This document shows positions 53,881 to 63,046 of a DNA stretch of 64,000 nucleotides, in pieces. A program made the translations under genes and the position numbers. Numbering within the stretch: position 1 is the first letter of the stretch; every line of letters begins with the position of its first letter. Source of the DNA: Flavobacterium taihuense (GTDB lineage Bacteria > Bacteroidota > Bacteroidia > Flavobacteriales > Flavobacteriaceae); the NCBI RefSeq assembly GCF_019351435.1, contig NZ_JAHWYN010000017.1, forward strand, positions 1-64,000. The letters run 5' to 3'. The notes beneath the pieces were generated by a model that was not told where the DNA came from, did no database searches, and saw only the letters and a program-made list of their open reading frames with translations.

Positions 53881-54941
53881 CAGCTTGAAATTAAGGTGAA
53901 ACTATGATCATTTCCATTACGCTGATTGTACAAAAGAATTGTTTTATACGCTGGTTTATCCAAAGCATTTAGCTTTACAATGTCAGGAATATTCTGAGTT
54001 TGAATAATTTTAGAACCTACCCATAATCCAAATGCGGAAGCCGTATCGTACTCACCGCTCAAATGTTTGTAATAGACTTGTGGCGTATTTACAAAAGTGG
54101 TATTGGACAAATTTTTATAGTACGAATCAGAATCCACGTCGCCATTATAGCCTAGAACTACAGCATCAACATCCTTCAGTTCAAAATTATTTAATGCTAA
54201 AAAAGAAATAATTTTATCTTCAACTTCCGATACATCCAATTTATTAAGAATTTCTAAATCCAAAATTTCGGCAATTGTATTTTCTTTTGCTTCATTTTCT
54301 AAAGCAAAAAAAGTAGCTCCTTCACCAAAAACAACGCCATTGGTTGTTGCCTCTAAAACGGAATAAGGCCCTTGATTTTCTTCCTTTATAAATCCCGCCA
54401 ATTTAAATAATGACATGGTGTAATCACTTGTTTCATCAATTCCTCCAACTAATATAGAAGAAGCTTCTCCTTCCTCAATCTTCATTTTGGCATCAAAAAG
54501 AGCCGATTCAAAAGAAACAGAACCGTTAACATACGTCAAGTTATAGGCTTTACATTGCAATCCCAAAGCAATTTGACCACCAACCGTATTGTGTGTCGAT
54601 TGAATGAACGAAGTGGGTGTGAGGAACTGTTCATCATTATCCAAAATAGCTTTTAGGAACTTCTCAGAGTCTTCGATGCACCCCATTCCCGTTCCGGTAA
54701 TAATAGCGTCAACCGTTTCTAAATGAGCTACTCTCAAAGCAAGAGTAGAAGCAACAATTCCATTTTTGACTCCTTTTGCCATTCTTCTGATAGCAACGGG
54801 CGGAATAAAGTCTTTGTAGACAGGGGCTTTTAAAGGCAAAATAATATCATCCTCATTCAATTCTGCTTCTTCCAAAAAAATAGTATCGAACGTTTTTTGA
54901 GCAGAAATACAACCTAATCCATTGATATATGTCTTTTTCAT
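53877..54941 (-). CDS. Chain-length-factor-like ketosynthase without active-site Cys
   Basis: The 354-residue thiolase-fold protein (start MKKTYINGLGC at 54941, overlapping the previous stop as ATGA) aligns with KAS II-type enzymes but carries SVSFESA where the nucleophile CSSAANA stands in its partner, so it cannot form an acyl-enzyme. Such Cys-less partners pair with a KS and influence chain length. The partner is the ketosynthase at 54938. An upstream ORF start at 54971 adds ten residues and is less likely. Confidence 0.8.
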   Translation of the reverse strand: MKKTYINGLGCISAQKTFDTIFLEEAELNEDDIILPLKAPVYKDFIPPVAIRRMAKGVKNGIVASTLALRVAHLETVDAIITGTGMGCIEDSEKFLKAILDNDEQFLTPTSFIQSTHNTVGGQIALGLQCKAYNLTYVNGSVSFESALFDAKMKIEEGEASSILVGGIDETSDYTMSLFKLAGFIKEENQGPYSVLEATTNGVVFGEGATFFALENEAKENTIAEILDLEILNKLDVSEVEDKIISFLALNNFELKDVDAVVLGYNGDVDSDSYYKNLSNTTFVNTPQVYYKHLSGEYDTASAFGLWVGSKIIQTQNIPDIVKLNALDKPAYKTILLYNQRNGNDHSFTLISSC

Positions 54942-56140
54942 TCGCTTTTTGAAAATATAAGAGTCGAACAATTCCCTCCAAATCCAAAAGAATTAGAAAG
55001 TACGTGTTCTATAGTTGCATGTTTTAAAGTCGTTTGTGGCACCAAACTAAATTCTTCCATTGGCGTTTTAAAATTCAGGTTCGGGAAAACTACATTATTC
55101 TGAATGGCCAACACGCTATACACCGCTTCAATAGCAGCGGCAGCAGCCAAAGTATGACCTGTAAAAGGTTTGGTTGAACTAAAATCAGGTACTTTATTTT
55201 CGCCAAACAATCGAACAATCGCCCTACCTTCCGATAAATCATTATTAGGTGTTGCTGTACCGTGAACATTGATATAATCGATTTGTTCCGGTTGCAACTG
55301 GGCTATTTTAAAAGCTTTTTCCATTGCCAGAAAAGCACCATCTCCATTTTCGGAAGAAGCAGTTTGATGAAAAGCATCGTTGGCATTTCCATAACCGGAA
55401 ACTCTTGCCAATACTTTTTTATTTTCTTTTTTGACCAATTCATCGGATTCTAGTACCAAATAGGCGGCAGCTTCACCGAGATTCAAACCTGTTCGTTCAT
55501 TATCAAACGGTTTATTGTAGTCCTCGGATAAAATCATAAGCGTTTTGAAACCATTAATGGTGAACTTAGACAAGGCATCGGTTCCACCAACAATTACGCG
55601 ATCCAGTTTCCCCGATTTTATCAAACGAGCACCCAACATAATTGCATTGGCAGCAGAAGAACAGGCTGTACTAATGGTAGTAACCATCCCTTTCAATCCC
55701 AATTCACTGGCAATTTTATCGGTATTATCACCTGCATTATGACTACTAATGTATTTTACAACTTCGGGATTATCAAAATATTCGTGATAGTAGCGTTCCG
55801 TCATATCCATTCCACCCACACTCGTAGCAGAAATCAATCCAGTTCTGTATTCATTAATCAAAGTTATGCCAGCATTTTTCACCGCTTGTTTAGCCGCAAT
55901 AGTACCCAACATAGCCGTTCTGGAAAAATTATTATCTTCTCCTAATTGCAATTCTTCAATTAACTCCTGATTGGTTTTTTTAATTTCCCCAACCTTTATC
56001 ACATCAGCATGCACTGTCGCAATATTTTCGATAGTAGTAATTCCAATTTGACTATTTAGCAATGCATTGTAATTTTCCTCAACCGAATTCCCGATTGAAG
56101 AAATAATACCCATTCCTGTTATGGCAACTCCTTTATACAT
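54938..56140 (-). CDS. Beta-ketoacyl-ACP synthase (KAS II/FabF-like)
   Basis: The 400-residue condensing enzyme has the full triad: TISTACSSAANAI (Cys), NVHGTATPNND (His) and KPFTGHTLAAAAAIEA (His). It should extend the polyene chain on ACP. The downstream gene is its Cys-less partner. A 14-bp tandem repeat lies just upstream of its start. Confidence 0.93.
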   Translation of the reverse strand: MYKGVAITGMGIISSIGNSVEENYNALLNSQIGITTIENIATVHADVIKVGEIKKTNQELIEELQLGEDNNFSRTAMLGTIAAKQAVKNAGITLINEYRTGLISATSVGGMDMTERYYHEYFDNPEVVKYISSHNAGDNTDKIASELGLKGMVTTISTACSSAANAIMLGARLIKSGKLDRVIVGGTDALSKFTINGFKTLMILSEDYNKPFDNERTGLNLGEAAAYLVLESDELVKKENKKVLARVSGYGNANDAFHQTASSENGDGAFLAMEKAFKIAQLQPEQIDYINVHGTATPNNDLSEGRAIVRLFGENKVPDFSSTKPFTGHTLAAAAAIEAVYSVLAIQNNVVFPNLNFKTPMEEFSLVPQTTLKHATIEHVLSNSFGFGGNCSTLIFSKSE

Positions 56141-56210
56141 TTTAGATTTTAGATTGCAGATTTTAGATTGCAGATTTTAGATTAATTTTAGATTCCAATT
56201 AATCTAAAAT
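56140..56210. repeat. 14-bp tandem repeats and a hairpin between ACP and KS genes
   Basis: TTTTAGATTGCAGA is repeated two to three times from about 56150 to 56180. Next to it ATTTTAGATT (56185-56194) pairs perfectly with AATCTAAAAT (56201-56210). The hairpin could reduce read-through from the acp gene or protect the mRNA. No T run follows, so it is not a classic terminator. Confidence 0.75.
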
Positions 56211-56233
56211 CCACACTCAAAATTCTAAAATTA

Positions 56234-56491
56234 TTACTTAACTCTGTTTTCAGAAATATAAGCAGCCATAGTCTCTATAGACTTAAAAATAGTTTTTCCT
56301 TCTTTTGGGTCAACCAATTTGATGCCATAATCTTTATCTAGCATTACTATAAGTTCCAACGCATCAATTGAATCAAGTCCCAATCCGTCGCCAAATAAAG
56401 CATCATCATCATTTATATCTGCTATTGCAATATCTTCCAAGTTTAAAACTTCAATGATTTTACTTTTTAATTCTTGCTTTAATGCTTCCAT
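56234..56491 (-). CDS. Acyl carrier protein
   Basis: The 85-residue ACP (start ATG 56491, MEALKQELKSK) has the phosphopantetheine site GLGLDSIDALEL (Ser). It would carry the growing polyene. A longer upstream frame to 56608 has no family similarity. The start is 3 bp from the stop of the preceding gene on the strand. Confidence 0.93.
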   Translation of the reverse strand: MEALKQELKSKIIEVLNLEDIAIADINDDDALFGDGLGLDSIDALELIVMLDKDYGIKLVDPKEGKTIFKSIETMAAYISENRVK

Positions 56492-56493
56492 AA

Positions 56494-57111
56494 TTATTGT
56501 TTGTATAATTTTTTTAATAATTCTTGATTTTGTTCTAATTTGCCTTGAGTATCTATTAAATACAAAAAGGCTTTGTAATCTTCCTTGTAATATTCGACCC
56601 AACCACACAGTACTTTATCTGCTTTTTGGGCTTCCAAAAGTATGTTGCTGTATTTCTCCATAAATTCAGGGTTGTAATCCGCAAATATAAAGAAAGAATT
56701 TTCGCTTTTCAATCGATGTTTGATACTAATTTCGCCCAAACAAATATTAGGCAACGTATAAACAAAAACGGCAGGACTTGGATAATAATTTTCTGGATCA
56801 GAAATTGAATCTTGATATTTCACATCGGTATCCAAACTTGATGATTTATTGGCAAAGACTAATGCTGTATTGTTTTCTATTTCAGAATCATCTTCATTTT
56901 TCAAAAGCAATTCTGCTCCAAGAAAAGCCAATTTGCTCAAATTATCCATTTTAAAAAACTTAGGATAATTCATTTCCAAATGCTGATACGCTTTCTTCGA
57001 AAAATCAGAAAACACAGTCGGTTCAGTATCGAAAACAATTTCTCCATTCAGCGAAATTTGATTATTCTGAATCGTACAAAAAGATTTTATATAGGTTTTA
57101 TTTACTGTCAT
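56494..57111 (-). CDS. Small ketosynthase-like protein (half thiolase fold)
   Basis: The 205-residue protein resembles only part of a ketosynthase (FLGAELLL, ALVFANKSSSLDTD, PAVFVYTLPNICLGEISIKH). There is no Cys-His-His triad that I can place. Similar small proteins labelled 3-oxoacyl-ACP synthase occur in flexirubin clusters. It may act as a partner or scaffold. Its start coincides with the last base of the upstream KS stop. Confidence 0.65.
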   Translation of the reverse strand: MTVNKTYIKSFCTIQNNQISLNGEIVFDTEPTVFSDFSKKAYQHLEMNYPKFFKMDNLSKLAFLGAELLLKNEDDSEIENNTALVFANKSSSLDTDVKYQDSISDPENYYPSPAVFVYTLPNICLGEISIKHRLKSENSFFIFADYNPEFMEKYSNILLEAQKADKVLCGWVEYYKEDYKAFLYLIDTQGKLEQNQELLKKLYKQ

Positions 57112-58241
57112 TAGTTTACTTTTTCGAATAAAACTGCCGTATTACAACCACCAAAACCAGAAGCTGTTTTTAGAAAATAACGAATCTTTTTATCCTCATT
57201 TTTTTCTATAATATGAATTGGCTGACTCACTCCAATAGTGTCAAAACCCAAGGAAATAAACAATTTACTTTCCTGCACCGATTCAATTCCGATAACGGTT
57301 TCTAATAATCCCGAAGCTCCCAATGTGTGCCCATAAAACCCTTTCATACTATTAACAGGGACATTTTCAAGACCTAATCTGTTCAAAGCTATGGCTTCCA
57401 TTTCGTCATTAAAAGGAGTTGCTGTGCCGTGAGCCGAAATAAAATCAATTTGATTACTATTTATTTTGGCTTCCGTCAAAGCACTTTGAATGCTTCTAAA
57501 AAGTCCTTCTCCAGTTCTCGAAGGTCCCGAAATATGATTTGCGTCGTTGATGGAGCCATCTCCAATCACCTTTATTTTGGCATTTTCTTTATTAGAAGAA
57601 ACCAAAACTGCAGCTGCCGCTTCTCCCAATGTCACTCCTGTTCGGTTTATTGAATATGGTTTGCAAGGCAAATCGCTCATCGCCTGAAAAGAATTAAATC
57701 CTGATACTATAAATTTTGAAATTTCATCACCTGCCACTATGAATACATTATCATAGACATCTGCCTGAATCAATCTTTTGGCCACTGAAACTGCCAATAT
57801 TCCCGAAACACAAGCATTAGAAACTACAATCGGTTCCGTATTGAATCCGAAGAAATTAGCAACCATTCTAGCCAATTGATGCAAATAAGCAGACTCTATC
57901 TTTTGATTTTCTAAAGCCTTAACATTTCCTTTTGTAGTTGAAAGTATAAAAGCGGTTCGTTCATTTAAAATAACTTTAGACTTTTTGATGATGGGTTCCA
58001 AAGCCAAAATCATCATTTTCTCTAATCTGGAATAGTTCGTGGCCGAAGTCACTTTGGCGAAAGCCAAATTCAAATCTACATCATTAATTATAGAAGCATA
58101 AAAAGGCACATTAAACAACATTGGTTTATCGTGCAATTGAATACCAGAAACTTCATCATCAATATTTTTTATATTGGCAGCCACATCAAACCCAATGGGC
58201 GTAATACAATTCGTTTCGGTTATATATACTTCTTTTATCAT
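57111..58241 (-). CDS. Beta-ketoacyl-ACP synthase
   Basis: The 376-residue enzyme (start ATG 58241, MIKEVYITETNC, overlapping the thioesterase stop as ATGA) has NACVSGILAVSVA (Cys), SAHGTATPFND (His) and FYGHTLGASGLLE (His). It is a second KAS of the pigment pathway. A 10-residue longer start at 58271 is less likely given the overlap. Confidence 0.9.
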   Translation of the reverse strand: MIKEVYITETNCITPIGFDVAANIKNIDDEVSGIQLHDKPMLFNVPFYASIINDVDLNLAFAKVTSATNYSRLEKMMILALEPIIKKSKVILNERTAFILSTTKGNVKALENQKIESAYLHQLARMVANFFGFNTEPIVVSNACVSGILAVSVAKRLIQADVYDNVFIVAGDEISKFIVSGFNSFQAMSDLPCKPYSINRTGVTLGEAAAAVLVSSNKENAKIKVIGDGSINDANHISGPSRTGEGLFRSIQSALTEAKINSNQIDFISAHGTATPFNDEMEAIALNRLGLENVPVNSMKGFYGHTLGASGLLETVIGIESVQESKLFISLGFDTIGVSQPIHIIEKNEDKKIRYFLKTASGFGGCNTAVLFEKVN

Positions 58242-58690
58242 TCTTTTATCAAACCTACTTTTCGCTTCCATTCTTCAAAAAATGGAGGATTTGTCAACAT
58301 TAATTCACCTTGGTTATCCAAAAAAACTTGAACGGTTTCCCCAGTACAGGCAATTTCATTTTTGGTATCAAATATTCTGTATCTAAAAATCATTTTGGCA
58401 GCTGGCGTATCAACGATAGTTGTCTCTATGCGAGCTACATCGCCGTAACGCAGCGATAATTTATGTTCACAAGACGATTTTACAATGGGTGTAGTATAAC
58501 CACTATCAGCAATATCCAAATAAGAAATTCCATGATGACGACCGAAAGCTTCTCTTCCATCTTCAAAATAGGTAATATAATAGCCGTGCCACACTATTCC
58601 AAGCGGGTCAGTTTCATTGAATCGTACTCGAATCTCTTCTGAAACAGTCAAGTCGGTTGCCTCTTTATACAGCTCTTTTCTTCTTATCAT
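58238..58690 (-). CDS. 4HBT-type acyl-CoA/ACP thioesterase
   Basis: The 150-residue hotdog protein has the 4-hydroxybenzoyl-CoA thioesterase signature NETDPLGIVWHGYYITYFED (Asp in TDPLG). It may release or edit chains on ACP. Its start lies 26 bp inside the permease gene, and it is coupled to the next KS by an ATGA overlap. Confidence 0.9.
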   Translation of the reverse strand: MIRRKELYKEATDLTVSEEIRVRFNETDPLGIVWHGYYITYFEDGREAFGRHHGISYLDIADSGYTTPIVKSSCEHKLSLRYGDVARIETTIVDTPAAKMIFRYRIFDTKNEIACTGETVQVFLDNQGELMLTNPPFFEEWKRKVGLIKE

Positions 58691-59948
58691 ACAGCAATGC
58701 TAACGTTGTGGTAACTACGAAAAATAAAAATAATAAAAATAACTCTGGAACCAAATCCCAAAATGTTGCGTTGCGCAAAAGCACATCATAAAATGCTTCT
58801 AGTCCCCAGTTCATTGGTGAGGATTGTGCAATGATTTGCATTATTTTTGGCATCGCAAATACAGGAACCCACACTCCGCCTATTGCCGCCAAAATAATCA
58901 CTGCTGTAGCACCAAAAGGAGCTGATTGCTCTTGTGTTTTGGCAATGGTTCCCAACAATATACCGAATCCTATCGCCGCTAAACCTGAAAACAAAGCAAC
59001 AATACTCATCAAAATAAGATGTCCTTCTACATTAAGCGCTGGTAATCCTAAATGTGGAAACAAAAATATGGCAACAGCAACCATCATGTAAAACTGAATC
59101 AAGCAAATGATTAAATACATAACTGTTTTGCCAGCCAAAACAATTTTATTGGAAACAGGATTTGTACGCAATCGAATAAAAGTACCTTGTGTTTTTTCCT
59201 TCACCATATTGATTGACAAAGGAATTACAATGAAAAATATTGCAAAAAGTGTCCAAGCAGGTACATTATGCTGTACCGAGTTTGGTCTAATCTCTTTATT
59301 GTTGATTTTAGGAACAATTTCTTTGAACGTAATAAAACTTTTCTGCTCAAATTTAGCATCCTCCTCCCCTAATTGCTCTTGAAAAGTAGTATAGATTGAT
59401 TTGGTTTCAATTTGAGAAATCATTTTGTCAATCCCATTCATCACGCCGCTTTTAAAACTCAATTGCACAGCAGGGTCAAAATAGAGTTTAACTTCTTTTT
59501 GATCAACCAATTTAGTATTTGATTTTGTTGCCAAAGAATCAGCAAAGCCCAAACTACTGACAATCTTTTGGACATTCTGATCAATCTTGGCTTGCAAATC
59601 GGTACTTAAATGAGATGGAATAATAATTGCCAACTGGTATTTTCCTTTAAAAACAGCTTCCTTGGCGACAGCCTCCGTAATTGGTGTAGCATCTAAGCTG
59701 GTTACTACGCTAAAAACGTTGCTTTTTTGCAAATTATCAAAAATCGTTTTGGAGACATTTCCTTTGTCATAATCGACCAAAAGAATTGGAATTTTGACAT
59801 CATTCTCTTTTTTATAGCTGCTGTCTTGAATGAGCGTAACCGTTATAATTAACACCAATGGCATTAAAAATAGCGTAACTACGCCTCCCATATCTCGTTT
59901 CAACAACAAGAATTCTTTATAAACAGACATCCAAAGTTTATATAGCAT
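58665..59948 (-). CDS. ABC-2 type transporter permease
   Basis: The 427-residue protein has one N-terminal TM helix, a large extracytoplasmic domain and five C-terminal TM helices (PAWTLFAIFFIVIPLSINMV, KTQGTFIRLRTNP), as in ABC-2/YhgE-type exporters. It pairs with the ATPase gene upstream (11-bp overlap) and likely exports a pigment-lipid intermediate. Confidence 0.9.
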   Translation of the reverse strand: MLYKLWMSVYKEFLLLKRDMGGVVTLFLMPLVLIITVTLIQDSSYKKENDVKIPILLVDYDKGNVSKTIFDNLQKSNVFSVVTSLDATPITEAVAKEAVFKGKYQLAIIIPSHLSTDLQAKIDQNVQKIVSSLGFADSLATKSNTKLVDQKEVKLYFDPAVQLSFKSGVMNGIDKMISQIETKSIYTTFQEQLGEEDAKFEQKSFITFKEIVPKINNKEIRPNSVQHNVPAWTLFAIFFIVIPLSINMVKEKTQGTFIRLRTNPVSNKIVLAGKTVMYLIICLIQFYMMVAVAIFLFPHLGLPALNVEGHLILMSIVALFSGLAAIGFGILLGTIAKTQEQSAPFGATAVIILAAIGGVWVPVFAMPKIMQIIAQSSPMNWGLEAFYDVLLRNATFWDLVPELFLLFLFFVVTTTLALLYDKKKRAV

Positions 59949-60690
59949 CTCTCAATTCTTTTCCGGTTAATGAAATAAAAACATCTTCCAGATTTCTGGC
60001 ATTTGCCGTAGCAGCTATTAAATCCTTTGGTGTTCCTTCGGCATAAATAATACCTCTATCTACAATAGCTATGTCGGTACAAAAATCCTGTGCCTCCGAT
60101 AAATGATGCGAAGTATAAATAATGGTAGTTCCTGTTTTGTTGAGTTCCTTTAAGTACTCGATAATAACATTTTTTGAATGCACATCAACACCTACAGTGG
60201 GCTCATCAAGGAAAAGAATTTTTGGATTATGCAGAATTCCGGCAATCAAATTCACACGTCGTTTCATACCTCCCGAAAAAGTCTCAATACGCTTGTCTGC
60301 AAATTTCAACAATCCCAAAAAATCAAGGCTATCAATAACTTTTTCTTTAAGATCGGTTCCCTTTAAGCCATACATACTTCCAAAATACAGTAAATTTTCT
60401 CTAGCAGTTAAAGTCGGATACAAAGCATATTCCTGAGGCACTACACCAATTATTTTTTTGATTTCATTGGCATTTTTAGCATAAATCAAATTATCAATAG
60501 AAAATGAACCCGAAGTAGGTTTAACCAATCCGCAAAGAATTGAAATCAAAGTGGTTTTCCCAGCACCGTTTGGTCCTAGCAAACCGAAAATTTGTCCTTC
60601 CTTTATATCCAAAGAAAAATCATTCAAAGAATACATTTCGGCATCTTTGTATATTTTAGACAGATTTGATATTTGGATTATGGATTTCAA
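59938..60690 (-). CDS. ABC transporter ATP-binding protein
   Basis: The 250-residue ATPase shows Walker A (GLLGPNGAGKTTLISIL), signature FSGGMKRRV, Walker B LFLDEPTVGVD and the switch His (YTSHH). It energises the permease encoded by the overlapping next gene. It lies 15 bp after the BtrH-like gene. Confidence 0.94.
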   Translation of the reverse strand: MKSIIQISNLSKIYKDAEMYSLNDFSLDIKEGQIFGLLGPNGAGKTTLISILCGLVKPTSGSFSIDNLIYAKNANEIKKIIGVVPQEYALYPTLTARENLLYFGSMYGLKGTDLKEKVIDSLDFLGLLKFADKRIETFSGGMKRRVNLIAGILHNPKILFLDEPTVGVDVHSKNVIIEYLKELNKTGTTIIYTSHHLSEAQDFCTDIAIVDRGIIYAEGTPKDLIAATANARNLEDVFISLTGKELRDAI

Positions 60691-60705
60691 AATGGCAAAT
60701 TATTT

Positions 60706-61704
60706 TTAGTTTATAGCATTTTTTAACTTCTTAAAAAACACTTCTTCTTTATCGGCTATAACCAAAAGTTCATTCGAAAGGGTATTGTAAACATCCACTT
60801 TAGTACTTCTGTTTTTATAAACACGAGAAGCTTCTACTGCAAAATCTCTCCATAAATCGCCAATAGTCGTCATTTCCAGTGATAACTTTTGTAATTCGTC
60901 GTTTTCTAATATAACAGCCGCTTCTTGCAAAAAAGCTGCATATATAAATCGGAAACCACCGCCACCAGTTCCTATTTCCTCTTGCATTCTAACTATTTGA
61001 GCCAAATAATGATTGGCTTTCTTGGTTCCTTCTTTTACGGGCCATTTCTTAATCAGTTTGGCTACATATCGAATTCCACGAACACCTATTATTGGCATTG
61101 GTGCCAACATATCGCGACAGGTGTTTTTTATCCCTTTTATAATTGCGCCTTTCAAATCTACATTGGCAGGAACTTGAATTGGATAATACATCTGACCTCT
61201 TGGCGCAAAAGCTCCTTTGGCAAAACGCACTTTATTCAATTCGGCATGTGTAAGCGTCGTTACGTTTTCCATAACGGGGTCACTGATTAAATAATCCGTT
61301 TCCGTTTTTCCATAAACCACTAAATTGTGGGCGTTAAAATGAAAACGATATTCATCTGGAAAATACGTTAAGTTGTACACTCCCACCTGCAATCCGGAAG
61401 GAATATTGTTTTTTAGATTTTCATCTAATGCTTTGATGGCACTGGCTTCACTAGAAAATTTCTGTCTCTTGATTTTTAACCCCAAACGTTTGGCCAACTT
61501 ATTAAAAATGGAACCAGGCATGGGTCTGTAACTGATTGCTGGCGCATAATTCACTTTTAAAAAAGGCAAATAAACAAAGAAAAGTCCAGAACCGATTCCA
61601 AAAACCATCGGTTCGCTAATATTCAGTCCATTGTGTTTTAACAAATTGGAAGCAACTCCATTCTCACAATGAGCCGATTGATGATGTGTGAAATTTGTTT
61701 CCAT
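60706..61704 (-). CDS. BtrH_N / DUF4872 cysteine acyltransferase-like protein
   Basis: The 332-residue protein starts with THHQSAHCENGVASNLLKH (Cys13), then RFHFNAHNLVVYG (His126) and ISDPV (Asp142), a papain-like triad as in BtrH, which transfers an acyl chain from ACP to an amine in butirosin biosynthesis. The C-terminal half is the helical DUF4872. Here it could move the finished polyene from ACP to its acceptor. It overlaps the 134-residue protein by one base. Confidence 0.8.
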   Translation of the reverse strand: METNFTHHQSAHCENGVASNLLKHNGLNISEPMVFGIGSGLFFVYLPFLKVNYAPAISYRPMPGSIFNKLAKRLGLKIKRQKFSSEASAIKALDENLKNNIPSGLQVGVYNLTYFPDEYRFHFNAHNLVVYGKTETDYLISDPVMENVTTLTHAELNKVRFAKGAFAPRGQMYYPIQVPANVDLKGAIIKGIKNTCRDMLAPMPIIGVRGIRYVAKLIKKWPVKEGTKKANHYLAQIVRMQEEIGTGGGGFRFIYAAFLQEAAVILENDELQKLSLEMTTIGDLWRDFAVEASRVYKNRSTKVDVYNTLSNELLVIADKEEVFFKKLKNAIN

Positions 61705-62108
61705 TAATTTGTTTTAAAATTTTTCAATTCTTCGATAGTTATATTGAATGATTCAGCATATTTTTTCAAAATAGAATCACTTAATCCTGAAAAAACTTTG
61801 GGTTTGAAGTGTCTTTTTACACGCCATTGCCACATTCCCACATAACTGGAAAGCACGCTTAGATCCATTCTACTTACTTCCATAAAATAAGCAATCGGAC
61901 TCACTTCATTCTTCTCAACCTTCGCTTTTGCAATAGCAATTCGCTCACTTATTTCATCAATAGAATTTGATAACGCAATCGTTTTGGGTTCCCAACCAGT
62001 ACTCAGTGCAGTGGTATAATTGCCTTTTTCATCCGTGGCGTAAACCAACTCTTTCATGTTTTTATTGGAAAGATTGCCTTTGTCTTGAGGAACTTCGTCT
62101 TTTTTCAT
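61704..62108 (-). CDS. Protein of unknown function in the pigment operon
   Basis: The 134-residue protein has no signal peptide. Its C-terminal half (IAYFMEVSRMDLSVLSSYVG, YAESFNITIEELKNF) resembles a helix-turn-helix fold but may be only helical. I do not recognise a family. Its place between a dehydratase and the BtrH-like enzyme is typical for small accessory proteins of these clusters. Confidence 0.65.
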   Translation of the reverse strand: MKKDEVPQDKGNLSNKNMKELVYATDEKGNYTTALSTGWEPKTIALSNSIDEISERIAIAKAKVEKNEVSPIAYFMEVSRMDLSVLSSYVGMWQWRVKRHFKPKVFSGLSDSILKKYAESFNITIEELKNFKTN

Positions 62109-62117
62109 ATTATATTT

Positions 62118-62588
62118 CTATGATTTATTTTCTTGAATAAACAATGTAATTTCACCTTCCAAAAGTAATTCATCAGCTCTGAAAGTTTGACATTTCATTG
62201 TACATAAACTATATGATTCGGTAATAAATTTTGAAACCAATAGTGCTTTTGTATAAATAACATTATTTACTTCTGGTAAAAAATGAATATTTAATGTTTT
62301 GATCCCACTAATGAAGCCAACTACATTAACATCGATCTTATCATTTTTATTTTCATCTACAAAATAATCCTTGGCAACTACTGAAGAACACGTCTGCGCC
62401 ATATTTTCAACTAAACCTGATTCCGTAAAAAAACCATTCTCAATAAATATGTTGTTCTCTTTAATTTCGAAAATAGTTTCGACTTTTTCGTCATCCATTT
62501 CCAAAATCATATCCACCATTAGCATTGGAGCCCGATGAGGCAAATACTTAATTATATCAACTGGATTTGAAGTTTCTTTTTTACTCAC
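62118..62588 (-). CDS. Hotdog 3-hydroxyacyl-ACP dehydratase-like protein
   Basis: The 156-residue hotdog protein (YLPHRAPMLMVDMILEMDDE, NGFFTESGLVENMAQTCSSV) resembles FabA/FabZ and ApeP-like dehydratases of aryl-polyene clusters. The motif has Glu in LVENMAQ, the usual catalytic acid. It should form the double bonds of the polyene, perhaps as a heterodimer with the next hotdog protein. Confidence 0.85.
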   Translation of the reverse strand: MSKKETSNPVDIIKYLPHRAPMLMVDMILEMDDEKVETIFEIKENNIFIENGFFTESGLVENMAQTCSSVVAKDYFVDENKNDKIDVNVVGFISGIKTLNIHFLPEVNNVIYTKALLVSKFITESYSLCTMKCQTFRADELLLEGEITLFIQENKS

Positions 62589-62605
62589 GGTGTTGGTGTT
62601 ATCAG

Positions 62606-63046
62606 TTATTTAGCCAAAACAGTCTTCAATTGACCTTTAGCTATTTCAACATCGTTTAATGTGGTCACAACATCAACCAAAGTAATACCAGCAAACTCCT
62701 GCAAAATAGAAACTTTAGTTCTAATCTCTTCATGAAGTTTAGGCAGTTTTAGTATTTCAATATTTTTTATAGAACCAATATAACCAGTTGGTGCTTGTTC
62801 GTTCCTTAAATAAAATTGATATCCCGTATGCAGTGCCACCGACTGCGCCATGTGTTCTATCAATCCTGGTTCAGCAAGACTATCATTCTCAAAGAAAATG
62901 GTATGGTTTTGTATCGTAAATCCTGAAACCAATTCCGTTTCTGAATACGAATACAATTTATCCACCATTACAAATGGGAATCGTTGGGGAATTAAAGTTT
63001 CGACAAAAGCTTTATCTCCTAAAAAATTATTTTCAGCCGTTGCCAT
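62606..63046 (-). CDS. Second hotdog dehydratase-like protein
   Basis: The 146-residue protein has the same pattern (LIPQRFPFVMVDKLYSYSET, NDSLAEPGLIEHMAQSVALH) with Glu in LIEHMAQ. Start ATG 63046 shares its A with the TAA of the KAS III gene (TAATG); a TTG start two codons earlier is less likely. It probably pairs with the hotdog protein at 62118. Confidence 0.85.
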   Translation of the reverse strand: MATAENNFLGDKAFVETLIPQRFPFVMVDKLYSYSETELVSGFTIQNHTIFFENDSLAEPGLIEHMAQSVALHTGYQFYLRNEQAPTGYIGSIKNIEILKLPKLHEEIRTKVSILQEFAGITLVDVVTTLNDVEIAKGQLKTVLAK

